Shown one piece after another: positions 16,594-26,347 of a DNA stretch of 64,000 bases; the first letter of the stretch is position 1; each line of letters opens with the position of its first letter. Both the position numbers and the translations under genes were made by a program. The DNA is from Sporosarcina sp. P33 (lineage in GTDB: Bacteria > Bacillota > Bacilli > Bacillales_A > Planococcaceae): positions 2,706,501-2,770,500 of the forward strand of contig NZ_CP015027.1 in NCBI RefSeq assembly GCF_002077155.1, given 5' to 3'. The notes under the pieces were generated by a model that saw nothing but the letters and a program-made list of their open reading frames with translations, was not told the origin of the DNA and did not search any database.

Positions 16594-19500
16594 GCCGCCG
16601 CATGAGACGTTCACGGACGACCAATGGAGGGCGATCCATGCGTCCGGCAAAGATATCCTCGTGTCTGCGGCTGCAGGTTCGGGGAAAACAAAAGTCCTTA
16701 TTACGCGGATGATAGAAAAAGTATTGAATACGGAAAATCCGATCGATGTCGATCAGCTGCTCGTTGTCACATTTACAAATGCGGCCGCTGCAGAGATGCG
16801 CCACCGGATGGCCAGTGCACTTGAAGAAGCGATCATTAATGATCCGTCTTCTGTTCATTTGCGCAGACAGTTGAATCTGCTGAATAAAGCACAAATTTCT
16901 TCTTTGCACTCGTTCTGCCTGCAAGTCGTGCGGCAATACTCGTATGTGCTTGATATTGATCCTGGATTCCGGATTGCCGATGCAACAGAAGCATCGATTC
17001 TGCGTGACGATACGATTGCACTCGTGCTTGAGGACGCATACAGCCAGGCAGATCCAGAGGCAATTTATCGTCTGAGCGACAGTTTTACGGCGGACCGGAA
17101 CGACCAGGCAATTGAAACACTGATAGACAAGCTCTATGACTATTCACGCGTGCACCCGAATCCTTCGCAGTGGCTGGCACTCATTCCTCAGCAGTATGAA
17201 ATTGGAGACGATGCGACAATTGACGGTCTGTCATTTATTGATTCACTGAAACTTTCGATCCGTCATACGCTCGAAGAAGCGAAAACGGTTACGCGGGATC
17301 TCCAGCGGGTGGCGGAAATGAATGAAGGGCCGCTGCCGCTGCAGGAGACCGCTAAAGCGGATGAAGCCTGGATTGACGGGGCGCTTCATCATATGCTTCA
17401 CGGCACATGGGAAGAGGCTTTTACGTATTTCCAGACGCTGAAATGGGTGAAAGCGGGCACGATTAAGAAAGACACTTGTGATGAAGAACTGGCGGCACGC
17501 GGCAAAGCGATGCGCGATCAGGTGAAGAAAATCGTCAATGCATTAAAAGATACGTATTTTACGAGAACACCTGCCAGGCTGCTGGAAGAAATCCGCCTGA
17601 TGGCACCGCTCATGCATACGCTGGTCGGACTTGTCGAAGATTTTGCCGTGCGTTATCAAAAGGTAAAGGAAGAGCGCGGTTTAGTGGATTTCTCTGATTT
17701 GGAGCATTATGCGCTGCAGATTTTATCTAAAGAAGGGGAACTCGCACCTTCTGATATTGCGATTGACTACCGGAACCGCTTTGCGGAAGTGCTTGTCGAT
17801 GAGTACCAGGACACGAACTTCTTGCAGGAAGCAATTTTGCAGCTAATCAAGCAGGGCGGTGAAGCGGACGGGAATTTGTTTATGGTTGGGGATGTTAAGC
17901 AGTCGATCTATCGCTTCCGTCTCGCAGAACCGGGGCTCTTTTTAGGCAAGTATGGCCGATTTACAGAAGATGTGCAGCAGCAGGGGCTGAAAATCGATTT
18001 AAACGCCAATTTCCGGAGCCGCAAGGAAGTGCTCGACGCAACGAACTTCATTTTCAGGCAAATCATGGGGACACGCGTCGGTGAAATTGAATATGACGAA
18101 GCGGCGGCGCTGAAGTACGGCGCGCAATATCCTGAAAAAGAAGTGGCGGCAGGACTGACGATACTTTATGAAAATGAAGAGGAAGAAGATCTGTCGGAAG
18201 AGCAGGAAGCGCAGCAGGAGCTGAAGAAATCCCAAGTGGAGGCACGTGCCATTGCGCAGAAAATCAACGCGTGGAAAGACAGTCAGGCACAGGTGTCAGA
18301 TGCCTTCAGCGGAAAGCAGCGTCCGCTTGAGTACCGCGATATCGTCATTCTCATGCGTTCGATGACATGGTCGGGAGAAATTGCGGATGAACTGAAAGCG
18401 GCGGGCATTCCTGTCTATGTGGAATTATCGTCCGGCTATTTTGACGCCATTGAAGTGATGATCATGCTGAATACTTTGCGGGTGATTGATAATCCGTATC
18501 AGGATATTCCGCTCGTTTCCGTTCTGCGGGCACCGTTTGTCGGTCTAACGGAAAATGAACTTGCGCAGATCCGTCTGGTAAACCGGAATGTATCGTTTTA
18601 CGAGGCAGTGCAGACATTTATGCAGACAGGCGGCGCCGGCATTCATTCTGCTGCACAGGAAAAACTGCAGCGTTTTTTCCTGCTCCTGGAAGACTGGCGC
18701 AATATGGCCCGGCACGGATCGCTGTCAGAATTAATTTGGCAAGTGTATCAAGATACGTATTACTACGAAATGGTCGGAATTCTGCCAAACGGCAAACAGC
18801 GACAGGCGAATTTGCGTGCGCTGCATGACCGGGCAATGATGTATGAAAAAACTTCATTCCGCGGTCTGTTCCGCTTCCTTCGTTTCATCGACCGCATGCG
18901 TAAACGCGGTGATGATCTCGGAGAAGCGCGTTTTATGAGCGAAAAGGAAAACGTCGTTCGCATCATGACGATCCACTCGTCCAAAGGGCTTGAGTTCCCG
19001 TATGTATTTTTAGCCGGCATGGGGCGTCCTTTCAATAAGATGGACTTCCATAATCCGTATCTGTTCGATCAGCACTTCGGCCTGGCTGTCAAAGCGATTG
19101 ATCCTGACAAGCGAATCATGTTCACCTCTTTGCCGTTCCTCGCGATCAAAGAGAAGAAAGAGCTCGAGATGCGTGCAGAAGAGATGCGGGTGCTCTACGT
19201 GGCCATGACGCGAGCTAAAGAGCATCTGGAGCTGATCGCATCGGTCAAAGATATTGAAAAAACGATCACGCAGTGGCAGGAAGCACAGCTGCTTGATGAA
19301 TCAGAGCCGCTGCCTGAATATAAACGTTCAAGGGCGGCCGGTTATCTTGACTGGATCGGTCCCGCAGTTGCGCGCCATATCGACTTCATGAAGTTCGGCA
19401 AGACAGCGGGCGGGGAACTGATGGATGATGCATCGAAGTGGGAAGTCAACGCGTATCCATTTTCCGCGTTCCGCAGCACAGAGGAGACCGGATTTGATGA

Positions 19501-20278
19501 CTGGCTGCCGGTTGATCAGGAAGCGGCAGTGGCGGATCCGGAACTGACGGAAGTAGTGCGCAGCCGTTTTGACGCGCAATATCCGCATGAGGCTGCGGTC
19601 GGCATGTCATCTAAACAGTCCGTCAGCGAATTGAAACGGATTGCATTGCTGGAGCTCGAACGCGGAGACGCCGATCCGTTTGAAGAGCTGGAGACGGATG
19701 CTGCAAAACGCATGACAAATCTTCATGCACGCCCTTCCTTTTTACAGCAGCGCTCGCTGACAAAAGCTGAGATTGGTACGGCGATGCATACGGTCATGCA
19801 GCATCTTGACTTGAAGAATGAACTTAATCAGGAAAGTGCCGCACAATTTGTCCGGCAGCTGGAAACACGTGAGCTGCTGACGAAAGAAGAAGCGGCAGCC
19901 ATCGACGTGCAGGCAATTGCGGAGTTTTTCCATACGCCGCTCGGTCAGCGGATGAAGCAGGCCGACCAAGTTCTGCGTGAGATGCCGTTCACATATGCTC
20001 ACCGCGCTGCAGAAGGCGAGTATCAGCTGCTGCAGGGGATTGCGGACTGCTTATTCCATGAAGACGGCGAGTGGGTGCTTGTCGATTATAAAACAGATGA
20101 CGTCAGTAAGTTTTATTCTGACAAGGCGATTGCCAATGAAATGCAAATCCGTTACGGCACGCAGCTGAATCTGTATAAGAACGTGCTGGAATCCATTCTG
20201 TCGATTGAAATAAAAGAAATGCTCCTGTATTTATTCAGCGAGGCAAAAACTATTAGCTTACAGGAGGAATTAGTTTGA
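16577..20278 (+). CDS. addA: ATP-dependent helicase/nuclease subunit A
   Basis: A 1233-residue UvrD-type helicase with C-terminal nuclease; the motor subunit of AddAB. Walker A is SAAAGSGKT (about residues 32-40) and motif II is VLVDEYQDTN. The later helicase motifs include VGDVKQSIYRFR and TIHSSKGLEF. The nuclease active site is VLVDYKTDD near the C-terminus. AAGGAGA lies 11 bases before the ATG, inside the end of addB. The stop overlaps the start of the next gene by four bases. In B. subtilis sbcD-sbcC follow; here a DUF418 membrane protein does. Confidence 0.96.
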   Translation: MRIPDKPPHETFTDDQWRAIHASGKDILVSAAAGSGKTKVLITRMIEKVLNTENPIDVDQLLVVTFTNAAAAEMRHRMASALEEAIINDPSSVHLRRQLNLLNKAQISSLHSFCLQVVRQYSYVLDIDPGFRIADATEASILRDDTIALVLEDAYSQADPEAIYRLSDSFTADRNDQAIETLIDKLYDYSRVHPNPSQWLALIPQQYEIGDDATIDGLSFIDSLKLSIRHTLEEAKTVTRDLQRVAEMNEGPLPLQETAKADEAWIDGALHHMLHGTWEEAFTYFQTLKWVKAGTIKKDTCDEELAARGKAMRDQVKKIVNALKDTYFTRTPARLLEEIRLMAPLMHTLVGLVEDFAVRYQKVKEERGLVDFSDLEHYALQILSKEGELAPSDIAIDYRNRFAEVLVDEYQDTNFLQEAILQLIKQGGEADGNLFMVGDVKQSIYRFRLAEPGLFLGKYGRFTEDVQQQGLKIDLNANFRSRKEVLDATNFIFRQIMGTRVGEIEYDEAAALKYGAQYPEKEVAAGLTILYENEEEEDLSEEQEAQQELKKSQVEARAIAQKINAWKDSQAQVSDAFSGKQRPLEYRDIVILMRSMTWSGEIADELKAAGIPVYVELSSGYFDAIEVMIMLNTLRVIDNPYQDIPLVSVLRAPFVGLTENELAQIRLVNRNVSFYEAVQTFMQTGGAGIHSAAQEKLQRFFLLLEDWRNMARHGSLSELIWQVYQDTYYYEMVGILPNGKQRQANLRALHDRAMMYEKTSFRGLFRFLRFIDRMRKRGDDLGEARFMSEKENVVRIMTIHSSKGLEFPYVFLAGMGRPFNKMDFHNPYLFDQHFGLAVKAIDPDKRIMFTSLPFLAIKEKKELEMRAEEMRVLYVAMTRAKEHLELIASVKDIEKTITQWQEAQLLDESEPLPEYKRSRAAGYLDWIGPAVARHIDFMKFGKTAGGELMDDASKWEVNAYPFSAFRSTEETGFDDWLPVDQEAAVADPELTEVVRSRFDAQYPHEAAVGMSSKQSVSELKRIALLELERGDADPFEELETDAAKRMTNLHARPSFLQQRSLTKAEIGTAMHTVMQHLDLKNELNQESAAQFVRQLETRELLTKEEAAAIDVQAIAEFFHTPLGQRMKQADQVLREMPFTYAHRAAEGEYQLLQGIADCLFHEDGEWVLVDYKTDDVSKFYSDKAIANEMQIRYGTQLNLYKNVLESILSIEIKEMLLYLFSEAKTISLQEELV

Positions 20279-21462
20279 AGGTGACTCCTACGCCACTTAC
20301 AGAGCGGGTGGAAGCACTCGATTACTTAAGGGGCATCGCATTACTCGGGATTCTCATTGCGAATATGCTGCATTTCCATTCACCGTATGCGTATATGGAT
20401 CCGTATTCGTGGTATACCATACCGTCTGAGCAGTCCATGTTCCATTTTATTGATGTATTTATCGAAGCAAGTTTCTATCCGCTGTTTGCGATGCTGTTCG
20501 GCTACGGCATCAATATGCAGTATGAGAAATCAGTAAAGCAGAATACAGCGTTCGGTCCTTTCATGGCAAAGCGGATGACAGTTCTGCTCTTATTCGGTGT
20601 GCTGCATGCTGTGCTGATCTGGTCGGGGGATATTCTTGTTACGTATGCTCTGATGGGATTCATCATGATCGCAGTCGTTCGGATACCGAAAAAGTGGCTG
20701 CTGGCTCTGTCACTCCTGATCTATTTCGTGCCGTCGCTGCTGCTCTACGGCTTGTCCGTACTGATGCGCAGTAATAGCGGTTCTTTCATGATGGACGGGT
20801 TCGCAGATACGAAGCAAATTGAATTGGCGATTTCAGCTTACGGAAACGGAACGTTCGGAGAAATTTTTGCTTTTCGTCTGAATGAATTTTTTATGTTTGA
20901 AATTATCGGCTTGTTGACTTCTGGTTTTATTATTTTGCCATTGATTATGATGGGGGCTGCCTTTTCCAAGTGGAAGGTGATCGAAAAGATGTATGCCCAT
21001 AAAGGGAAACTGCTGGTTGTGCTGTTCGTTTTCCTTCCTGTCGGGCTTGTGCTGAAAAACGTTCCGAACTGGGATGGGCCGAAATTTGAAAATGTTCTGC
21101 TGGTGCAGTCGATATTTGGCGGACCTGTCCTGACAGTCGGCTGGGCGGCATTGTTTTTACTGCTGTTTCAGGTCCCATTTTTGAAGTACATCACAAAGCC
21201 GTTCGCAACCGTCGGCCGAATGGCGTTTACTACGTATATCATGCAGTCGGTTATTGCGACGCTGATATTTTATTCATACGGAGCCGGTCTGTATGGTAAA
21301 GTAGATATTGTGACCGGCACGTGGCTGGCCATCGGTATTTTTGCGGCGCAGCTCATTGCAGCGCAGGTCTGGCTGTCGAAATTCCGCATGGGACCGCTTG
21401 AAGCCTTATGGCGGAAGCTGTCCTACGGAAAGAATTTCGACAATAAAGAGGAAAAAGTATAG
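20275..21462 (+). CDS. DUF418 family membrane protein
   Basis: A 395-residue protein with about ten membrane segments and the family's N-terminal signature RVEALDYLRGIALLGILIANM. The C-terminal DUF418 part contains VGRMAFTTYIMQSVIATLIFY and GPLEALWRKLSYGK. The TTG start at 20275 follows AGGAGG by seven bases and overlaps the addA stop. DUF418 proteins are related to acyltransferase-3-like membrane proteins, but no activity is established. Translational coupling to addA is probably a matter of operon layout rather than shared function. Confidence 0.85.
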   Translation: MKVTPTPLTERVEALDYLRGIALLGILIANMLHFHSPYAYMDPYSWYTIPSEQSMFHFIDVFIEASFYPLFAMLFGYGINMQYEKSVKQNTAFGPFMAKRMTVLLLFGVLHAVLIWSGDILVTYALMGFIMIAVVRIPKKWLLALSLLIYFVPSLLLYGLSVLMRSNSGSFMMDGFADTKQIELAISAYGNGTFGEIFAFRLNEFFMFEIIGLLTSGFIILPLIMMGAAFSKWKVIEKMYAHKGKLLVVLFVFLPVGLVLKNVPNWDGPKFENVLLVQSIFGGPVLTVGWAALFLLLFQVPFLKYITKPFATVGRMAFTTYIMQSVIATLIFYSYGAGLYGKVDIVTGTWLAIGIFAAQLIAAQVWLSKFRMGPLEALWRKLSYGKNFDNKEEKV

Positions 21463-21483
21463 ATTTTGTCGTAACATAGGAGT

Positions 21484-21497
21484 ATGTGAATTCACAT
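21484..21497. promoter_or_regulatory. Perfect 14-bp palindrome upstream of yisK
   Basis: ATGTGAATTCACAT lies 20 bases before the yisK start, in the 55-base gap after the DUF418 gene. It could be an operator. I cannot name a matching regulator: a Crp-type site would need six bases between TGTGA and TCACA, and there are only two. Confidence 0.35.
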
Positions 21498-21517
21498 GGA
21501 AAGGGTTGGGCATTCAA

Positions 21518-22414
21518 ATGAAACTATTGTCATTCCGTTACGAAGGGCAGACATTATTCGGACCAAAAGTGAAACGTGAGGAAGCTGTTTGGGATGTACT
21601 TGCAATGGCAGAAGCACTGGAGCAGACTGATTTTCCTAAGACAATGATTGAAGCTGTATCTCTTGGAATGGATTTTGTAGAGATGGTTCGTAAATTGGTG
21701 GAGAAAACAGAAGCTGAAGGAAATGCAGAGCAGTTTAAGCATGCGTTTACAGCGATTGAGTGGCTGTCTCCAATCCCGCGCACACCGAAAAACGTATTAT
21801 GTGTAGGCAAGAACTATTTGGATCATGCGGAGGAGCTCGGATCAAAAGCACCGGAAAAACTGATGCTGTTTACAAAATCTCCAACTGCTATTGCTGGAGA
21901 TGAGCAAACACTTCCAGTTCACAGCGATGTTACGGATTCATTGGATTACGAAGGGGAATTGGCTGTCGTCATCGGCAGAACAGGCAAGAATATCCCTAAG
22001 CAGCTGGCGTATGATTATGTTTTCGGTTATACAATCGGCAATGACATTACAGCGCGCAATATCCAGACGGAGCACAGACAGTTCTTCTTAGGCAAAAGCT
22101 TAGACGGCTCTTGTCCGATGGGGCCTTATGTAGTGACGAAAGACGAAATTCCAAACCCGCAAAATTTATCTGTCGTTACAAAAGTAAATGATGAAGTGCG
22201 TCAAAACGGCAATACATCGGCTATGATATTCAAAATCGATGACTTGATTGCAGAAATTTCCAAGTATGTGACGCTGGAGCCGGGCGATGTGATTCTGACA
22301 GGTACGCCTGCCGGGGTAGGCAAAGGCATGACGCCGCCGACATATTTGAAAAAGGGCGATACAGTAAAGGTATCTGTGCAAGGTATCGGCACATTAGTCA
22401 ACCGTTTCGAATAA
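21518..22414 (+). CDS. yisK: Fumarylacetoacetate hydrolase family protein, YisK-like
   Basis: A 298-residue FAH-fold protein. The ATG at 21518 (MKLLSFRYEG) is preferred; the upstream open frame runs through the end of the DUF418 gene without a ribosome binding site. The metal-binding core is visible as DYEGELAVVIGRTGKNI, with FTKSPTAI before it and LTGTPAGVGKGM near the end. The family hydrolyses or decarboxylates 2-oxo acids. B. subtilis YisK has the same length, and yisL follows here as it does there. YisK has been linked to cell shape and to oxaloacetate decarboxylation; that role is transferred by homology. Confidence 0.87.
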   Translation: MKLLSFRYEGQTLFGPKVKREEAVWDVLAMAEALEQTDFPKTMIEAVSLGMDFVEMVRKLVEKTEAEGNAEQFKHAFTAIEWLSPIPRTPKNVLCVGKNYLDHAEELGSKAPEKLMLFTKSPTAIAGDEQTLPVHSDVTDSLDYEGELAVVIGRTGKNIPKQLAYDYVFGYTIGNDITARNIQTEHRQFFLGKSLDGSCPMGPYVVTKDEIPNPQNLSVVTKVNDEVRQNGNTSAMIFKIDDLIAEISKYVTLEPGDVILTGTPAGVGKGMTPPTYLKKGDTVKVSVQGIGTLVNRFE

Positions 22415-22505
22415 TCTTCCGGAATATGAAATAAGCAATAGAATAGTCGTTGTTTGAAAGATATGGTAGAATATCAAACGACTATACTAAAATGAGGTGG
22501 CAATA

Positions 22506-22880
22506 TTGGGCTTTTTAACTGATACAACCCATATGCATATTTTTACGTGGGTAGTTGCAATTGTACTATTTTTAGTTTCTGCCAGCATGGCAACAGGATC
22601 AAAAGGTAAAACAGTTACACATATGATTTTGCGTCTGTTCTACGTTCTGATCATCATTACAGGGGCGGCGCTGTTCTTCAAGCATATGACGATTGATTCT
22701 GCGCTGTACGGAATTAAGTTCGTACTCGGTATTTTGACTATCGGATTTATGGAAATGGTGCTTGTGCGCGGCAATAAAGGAAAAAACACAGGACTTATGT
22801 GGATTCTTTTCATCGTCGCATTACTGGCAACATTATTTGTTGGCTTCAAACTGCCGGTGGGCTTCAACTGGTTTGCGTAA
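22506..22880 (+). CDS. yisL: YisL family (UPF0344) membrane protein
   Basis: A 124-residue protein with four hydrophobic helices. The segments MHIFTWVVAIVLFLVS and THMILRLFYVLIIITGA, and the C-terminal LPVGF, match YisL. The TTG at 22506 is five bases after GAGGTGG and is the best supported start; a GTG at 22497 lies within that site. It directly follows yisK as in B. subtilis. Function is unknown. Confidence 0.85.
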   Translation: MGFLTDTTHMHIFTWVVAIVLFLVSASMATGSKGKTVTHMILRLFYVLIIITGAALFFKHMTIDSALYGIKFVLGILTIGFMEMVLVRGNKGKNTGLMWILFIVALLATLFVGFKLPVGFNWFA

Positions 22881-22914
22881 GAACTAAACATTGAATGTAA
22901 AAGGGGATGAGCAA

Positions 22915-23043
22915 ATGGCCGCATCAACGGGGTGGATATTTTTACTTGTAATCCTGTTATTGATGGCGCTGTTTGCCGTCACCGTTTTGATCAGTGCGCG
23001 CAGGCAGCATGATCCTGACTTTTCTTCAGAAGATGATCAGTGA
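22915..23043 (+). CDS. 42-residue single-pass membrane peptide
   Basis: A short gene with a good ribosome binding site (AAAAGGGGATGAG) before the ATG. The product is MAASTGWIF, then a hydrophobic segment LLVILLLMALFAVTVLI, then a charged tail ARRQHDPDFSSEDDQ. The positive-inside rule suggests an N-out, C-in arrangement. It lies 34 bases after yisL, and a terminator directly follows, so it is probably the last gene of the yisKL unit. I do not recognise a family. Confidence 0.6.
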   Translation: MAASTGWIFLLVILLLMALFAVTVLISARRQHDPDFSSEDDQ

Positions 23044-23080
23044 GCAGCAGTGGAGGGTTTTCCCTCTTACTGCTTTTTTA
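23044..23080 (+). terminator. Terminator after the yisK-yisL-small ORF group
   Basis: The arms AGCAGTGGAGGG and CCCTCTTACTGCT (with a one-base bulge) are followed by six T. Confidence 0.75.
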
Positions 23081-23216
23081 TTTGTCGCGAGCGGCCATTT
23101 TTTCACAAGATTGTCGCATTTACATACGGTACCAGCTGTTTTCAAAAGAAAGAATGGCGCTGTTTGCGGCCGTTTGATAAACTGAAAGAAGAGTTTTGTG
23201 AGGAGGATTTACTAAA

Positions 23217-24572
23217 TTGAAACGAATGATTGGACTATTGGCGGCATGTATGCTTGCCCTATCTATAGCAACACCGGCTTTTGCGGATACCGGCAGAACA
23301 TTCAGTGATGAAAGTATTTATGATTTGCTCGTTGACCGTTTCAACAATGGTCTCGGGGAAAATGATTTCGAAGCGGATGCAAAAGATCCCAGCGCTTTTA
23401 ATGGCGGAGACTTTGCCGGAATCAGCAACCGCCTTCAGCATTTGCTCGACATGCACTTTACGATGATTTCGGTCGGTCCGGTTTTCAAAACCGCTTCCTA
23501 TGACGGAAATGACGTACTCGATTATAACGAGATCGAACCGCACTTCGGAACAGCAGAACAGTTCACGGCATTGATTGATGAAACGCATGACAATGATTTA
23601 AAAGTCATGGCGGATTTCCCTTTCACTGGTGATGTAACGGATGCGGCTGTTCAAAACGAATTGAAGGAATATGCGGTACAATTTGTTACGGATTATGAAC
23701 TGAACGGGCTTCGTCTGACGAAACTTGGCCAGGCAGACACGGATTTTTTAAATGGTGTTATTAATGCAGTGAAGGAAGCACGTGAAGGGTTATATGTAAT
23801 TACGAATGAAGCAAGTGATGCATCATTTGACAGCACGCCTGCTGAAAAGGAAAGTGCAGCAATGCAGGAATCTTTCGTTCAAGTAGATCCGGATTCCTCT
23901 TCATTGGATCAAATCAGCAAAGACAGCGAAGGAAAGCTGCTTCAGTTCGATGATCTGACAGGGCCGCGCTTCACTTATAAAATGGTGGAGCTGCGCCAAT
24001 TCCCTCCAACACGCTGGAAAGTGGCAACAGCGGCACAATTCATGCTTCCTGGCGTGCCGTTAGTGCCATATGCAACTGAAATTGCCGTCAACGGAAAAGA
24101 AGCGCCTGAATCCCATCCGTTCTTTAACTTCAAGACCGACATGGAACTGAAAGAGTGGATCGGGGATCTCAACACGCTTCGTAATGATTCCGACACGCTG
24201 CGCAACGGAGATTTTAAATTCCTGCACAATGAAGATGGCTTCGTCGTATTTGAACGCACATCGGATGAGGAAAAATGGATCATTGCGCTGAACAACACAT
24301 CAGAAGTGCAAAGTATAGAAATCGACCCGGAAAAAATCGGAGAGAATAAAAAACTCCGCGGTGTTCTTGGCCAGGATTTAATTAAAGAAACAAAAGACAA
24401 TAAATATCACATTGTGCTTGATCGTGAGCTTGCTGAAATTTATATCATTGAAGACGACAAAGGCTTCAATACGCCTTATCTGATCGCTTCTATCATGGTT
24501 GTCGTACTGTTCCTGCTGTTCCTGTACATGGTGATTCGCAAAGGTAAACAGTCCGGGCAAGCGGGGCAGTGA
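23217..24572 (+). CDS. Membrane-anchored GH13 alpha-amylase-like protein, catalytic residues apparently lost
   Basis: A 451-residue exported protein. The TTG start follows AGGAGG. A signal peptide (1-23, ending PAFA) is followed by a GH13-like barrel (IYDLLVDRFNNG, GGDFAGISNRLQHL) and a C-terminal membrane helix (about 418-438) with a basic tail. The GH13 active-site regions are degenerate. Region I, normally DxxxNH, reads ADFPFTGD. Region II, normally GxRxD, reads GLRLTK with Thr168 in place of the nucleophile Asp. No NHD of region IV is seen. An acidic residue near region III remains (ITNEAS). It is therefore likely a binding or structural protein on the outer membrane face rather than an amylase. 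Confidence 0.75.
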   Translation: MKRMIGLLAACMLALSIATPAFADTGRTFSDESIYDLLVDRFNNGLGENDFEADAKDPSAFNGGDFAGISNRLQHLLDMHFTMISVGPVFKTASYDGNDVLDYNEIEPHFGTAEQFTALIDETHDNDLKVMADFPFTGDVTDAAVQNELKEYAVQFVTDYELNGLRLTKLGQADTDFLNGVINAVKEAREGLYVITNEASDASFDSTPAEKESAAMQESFVQVDPDSSSLDQISKDSEGKLLQFDDLTGPRFTYKMVELRQFPPTRWKVATAAQFMLPGVPLVPYATEIAVNGKEAPESHPFFNFKTDMELKEWIGDLNTLRNDSDTLRNGDFKFLHNEDGFVVFERTSDEEKWIIALNNTSEVQSIEIDPEKIGENKKLRGVLGQDLIKETKDNKYHIVLDRELAEIYIIEDDKGFNTPYLIASIMVVVLFLLFLYMVIRKGKQSGQAGQ

Positions 24573-24616
24573 GTGAAACACCTGATTATACATGAACAAA
24601 AAACGCGAGGAAAATG

Positions 24617-24655
24617 AAAACAGACAGTCTGCACATGCGCAGACTGTCTGTTTTA
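24617..24655. terminator. Bidirectional terminator between the GH13-like gene and degV
   Basis: A near-perfect stem AAAACAGACAGTCTGC / GCAGACTGTCTGTTTT serves both converging genes. It overlaps the last bases of the degV stop region. Confidence 0.88.
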
Positions 24656-25510
24656 TTCATTTTCTGTTTGATTCAGGAAGAATAATGCTATCGTTCCGGG
24701 GCCTGCATGTGAGCCGATAACGGAGCCGATTTGATGGATTTCAATGGCTTTTGGCTTGACGACTTCTTGGATCATTTCCTCAAATTCTTTGGCGGTTTTT
24801 AAATCGTCGCCGTGGCTGATGGCAATCGTTTGCTCCTGCAGGTTGCTGCCGCGCTCTTCCATCATTTCAATCATGCGGCGAAGCACTTTCTTGCGTCCGC
24901 GATGCTTCTCTATCGGCACAAGTTTTCCCTCTTCTACGTGGAGCAGCGGCTTGATGTTGAGCAGGCCGCCGAAGAACGCACTCGCTTTGGATACACGTCC
25001 GCCTTTCGCGAGGTAGTCCAGATCTTCCACTGTGAATAAATGTTCCATATGTGAGGCCATTGTGCGGACTTTATCTTCGATTTCCTGCACACCGAGACCT
25101 TCATCCCGCAGACGCACTGCTTCTTTAACGAGCAGGCCGTAACCGAGGGACGCGCAGTGTGAATTGATGATTGCCAAGTTCATGGAAGGGTTTTCCTCCC
25201 TTACTTGATCACTCGTCATGACAGCTGTTTGATACGTTCCGGACAGCTCGGAGGAGAAAGCAATATAAAGACCGTCTTCACCGGATGCTGCGAGGCTTTT
25301 CCAAGTTTGCATCATTTTATCAGGTGAAGCCTGCGATGTTTTTGGCTGCTGTCCTTGGCGAATGGCATCAAACACTTCGTTAGAATGAATTTCAACGATG
25401 TCTTCATATTCCTTGCCATCAAGAAGGACACTGAGCGGAAATAATTCCACATCATTTTCTTTAAAAAATTCCAGCGGTAAATCACAGGCACTGTCTGCAA
25501 AAATTTTCAT
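24653..25510 (-). CDS. yitS: DegV family fatty-acid-binding protein (YitS-like)
   Basis: A 285-residue DegV protein; these bind fatty acids and hand them to the fatty acid kinase system. The N-terminal FADSACDLPLEFF and the TSQASPDKM segment are typical, as are LAIINSHCASLGYGLLV and GRVSKASAFFGGLLNIKPLL. It lies 12 bases downstream of the HAD phosphatase gene, so the two form an operon. The order yitS-yitU-yitV-yitW agrees with B. subtilis, which supports the symbol. Other DegV paralogues are possible. Confidence 0.85.
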   Translation of the reverse strand: MKIFADSACDLPLEFFKENDVELFPLSVLLDGKEYEDIVEIHSNEVFDAIRQGQQPKTSQASPDKMMQTWKSLAASGEDGLYIAFSSELSGTYQTAVMTSDQVREENPSMNLAIINSHCASLGYGLLVKEAVRLRDEGLGVQEIEDKVRTMASHMEHLFTVEDLDYLAKGGRVSKASAFFGGLLNIKPLLHVEEGKLVPIEKHRGRKKVLRRMIEMMEERGSNLQEQTIAISHGDDLKTAKEFEEMIQEVVKPKAIEIHQIGSVIGSHAGPGTIALFFLNQTENE

Positions 25511-25522
25511 ACCTATTCCCCC

Positions 25523-26347
25523 TTATACGACGATGTTTTTCTGTAGTGCCAAACGTTCTTCAAGTATCCGTGAAATTCCATCTTCATTATTCGTATCGGT
25601 AATTTCATCCGCAATCGATTTTAATCGGTCGATCGCATTCCCCATAGCTACCCCTGTACCTGCGTAATCAATCATTTCCAAATCATTGTCTTCGTCGCCG
25701 AACGCGATGATCCGTTCTTTCGGCACGTTCATCCATTTCGAGACGGCATCGATTCCAACGGCTTTATTCAGGCCGTGACGAACGATTTCCACGATATGGA
25801 ACGGCGCTCCCCAGCGGCGGTGATCGATAACTTCCGCATGCAGATCTTCAAGGTGCCGGCGAATCGGTTCGACTGTCGGCTGATCCGCTTGAATCAGCAG
25901 GCTGGTCGGATCTGTTTTTAACGAATCCCGGATATCTCCTGCTGTAATGAGCGGATTGCCAAAGTTTAAAATATCTAAAAAGCGTTCATCATGATATTGG
26001 GCATAAACGTCATCCATCACTTCCGCCACAATATTTTTTACGGGGAAGTCCTGCATCGCTTCCACGACTTCATTGACAACCGGCAAAGCGATTGGTTCAT
26101 GAATCGTCTTCCACGAGCTGTCAGTCGGATGATGAACGAATGCACCGTTAAAATTGACAATAGGTGTCGTCAATCCAAGCTGCCGGTAATAGATCTCGCT
26201 GGCACGGTACGGACGCCCGGTTGCAATCATCACGTGATGGCCTTGCGAAGCGGCTATGCGCAATGATTCCATAGTTTTAGGTGAAATGACTTTCTCGTCT
26301 GTCAGTAAAGTTCCGTCCAAATCCAACACGATTAAATGCGGTTTCAT
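25523..26347 (-). CDS. yitU: Cof-type HAD-superfamily sugar phosphatase, YitU-like
   Basis: A 274-residue HAD phosphatase of the Cof (class IIB cap) type. Motif I is DLDGTLLTDEK, motif II is MIATGRPYRA, the lysine motif III is near GLNKAVGID, and motif IV is FGDEDNDLEMI. B. subtilis YitU dephosphorylates a riboflavin precursor among other substrates; substrate here is inferred only from homology and synteny. It is divergently oriented to yitV, with a 172-base spacer holding the promoters of both. Confidence 0.87.
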   Translation of the reverse strand: MKPHLIVLDLDGTLLTDEKVISPKTMESLRIAASQGHHVMIATGRPYRASEIYYRQLGLTTPIVNFNGAFVHHPTDSSWKTIHEPIALPVVNEVVEAMQDFPVKNIVAEVMDDVYAQYHDERFLDILNFGNPLITAGDIRDSLKTDPTSLLIQADQPTVEPIRRHLEDLHAEVIDHRRWGAPFHIVEIVRHGLNKAVGIDAVSKWMNVPKERIIAFGDEDNDLEMIDYAGTGVAMGNAIDRLKSIADEITDTNNEDGISRILEERLALQKNIVV

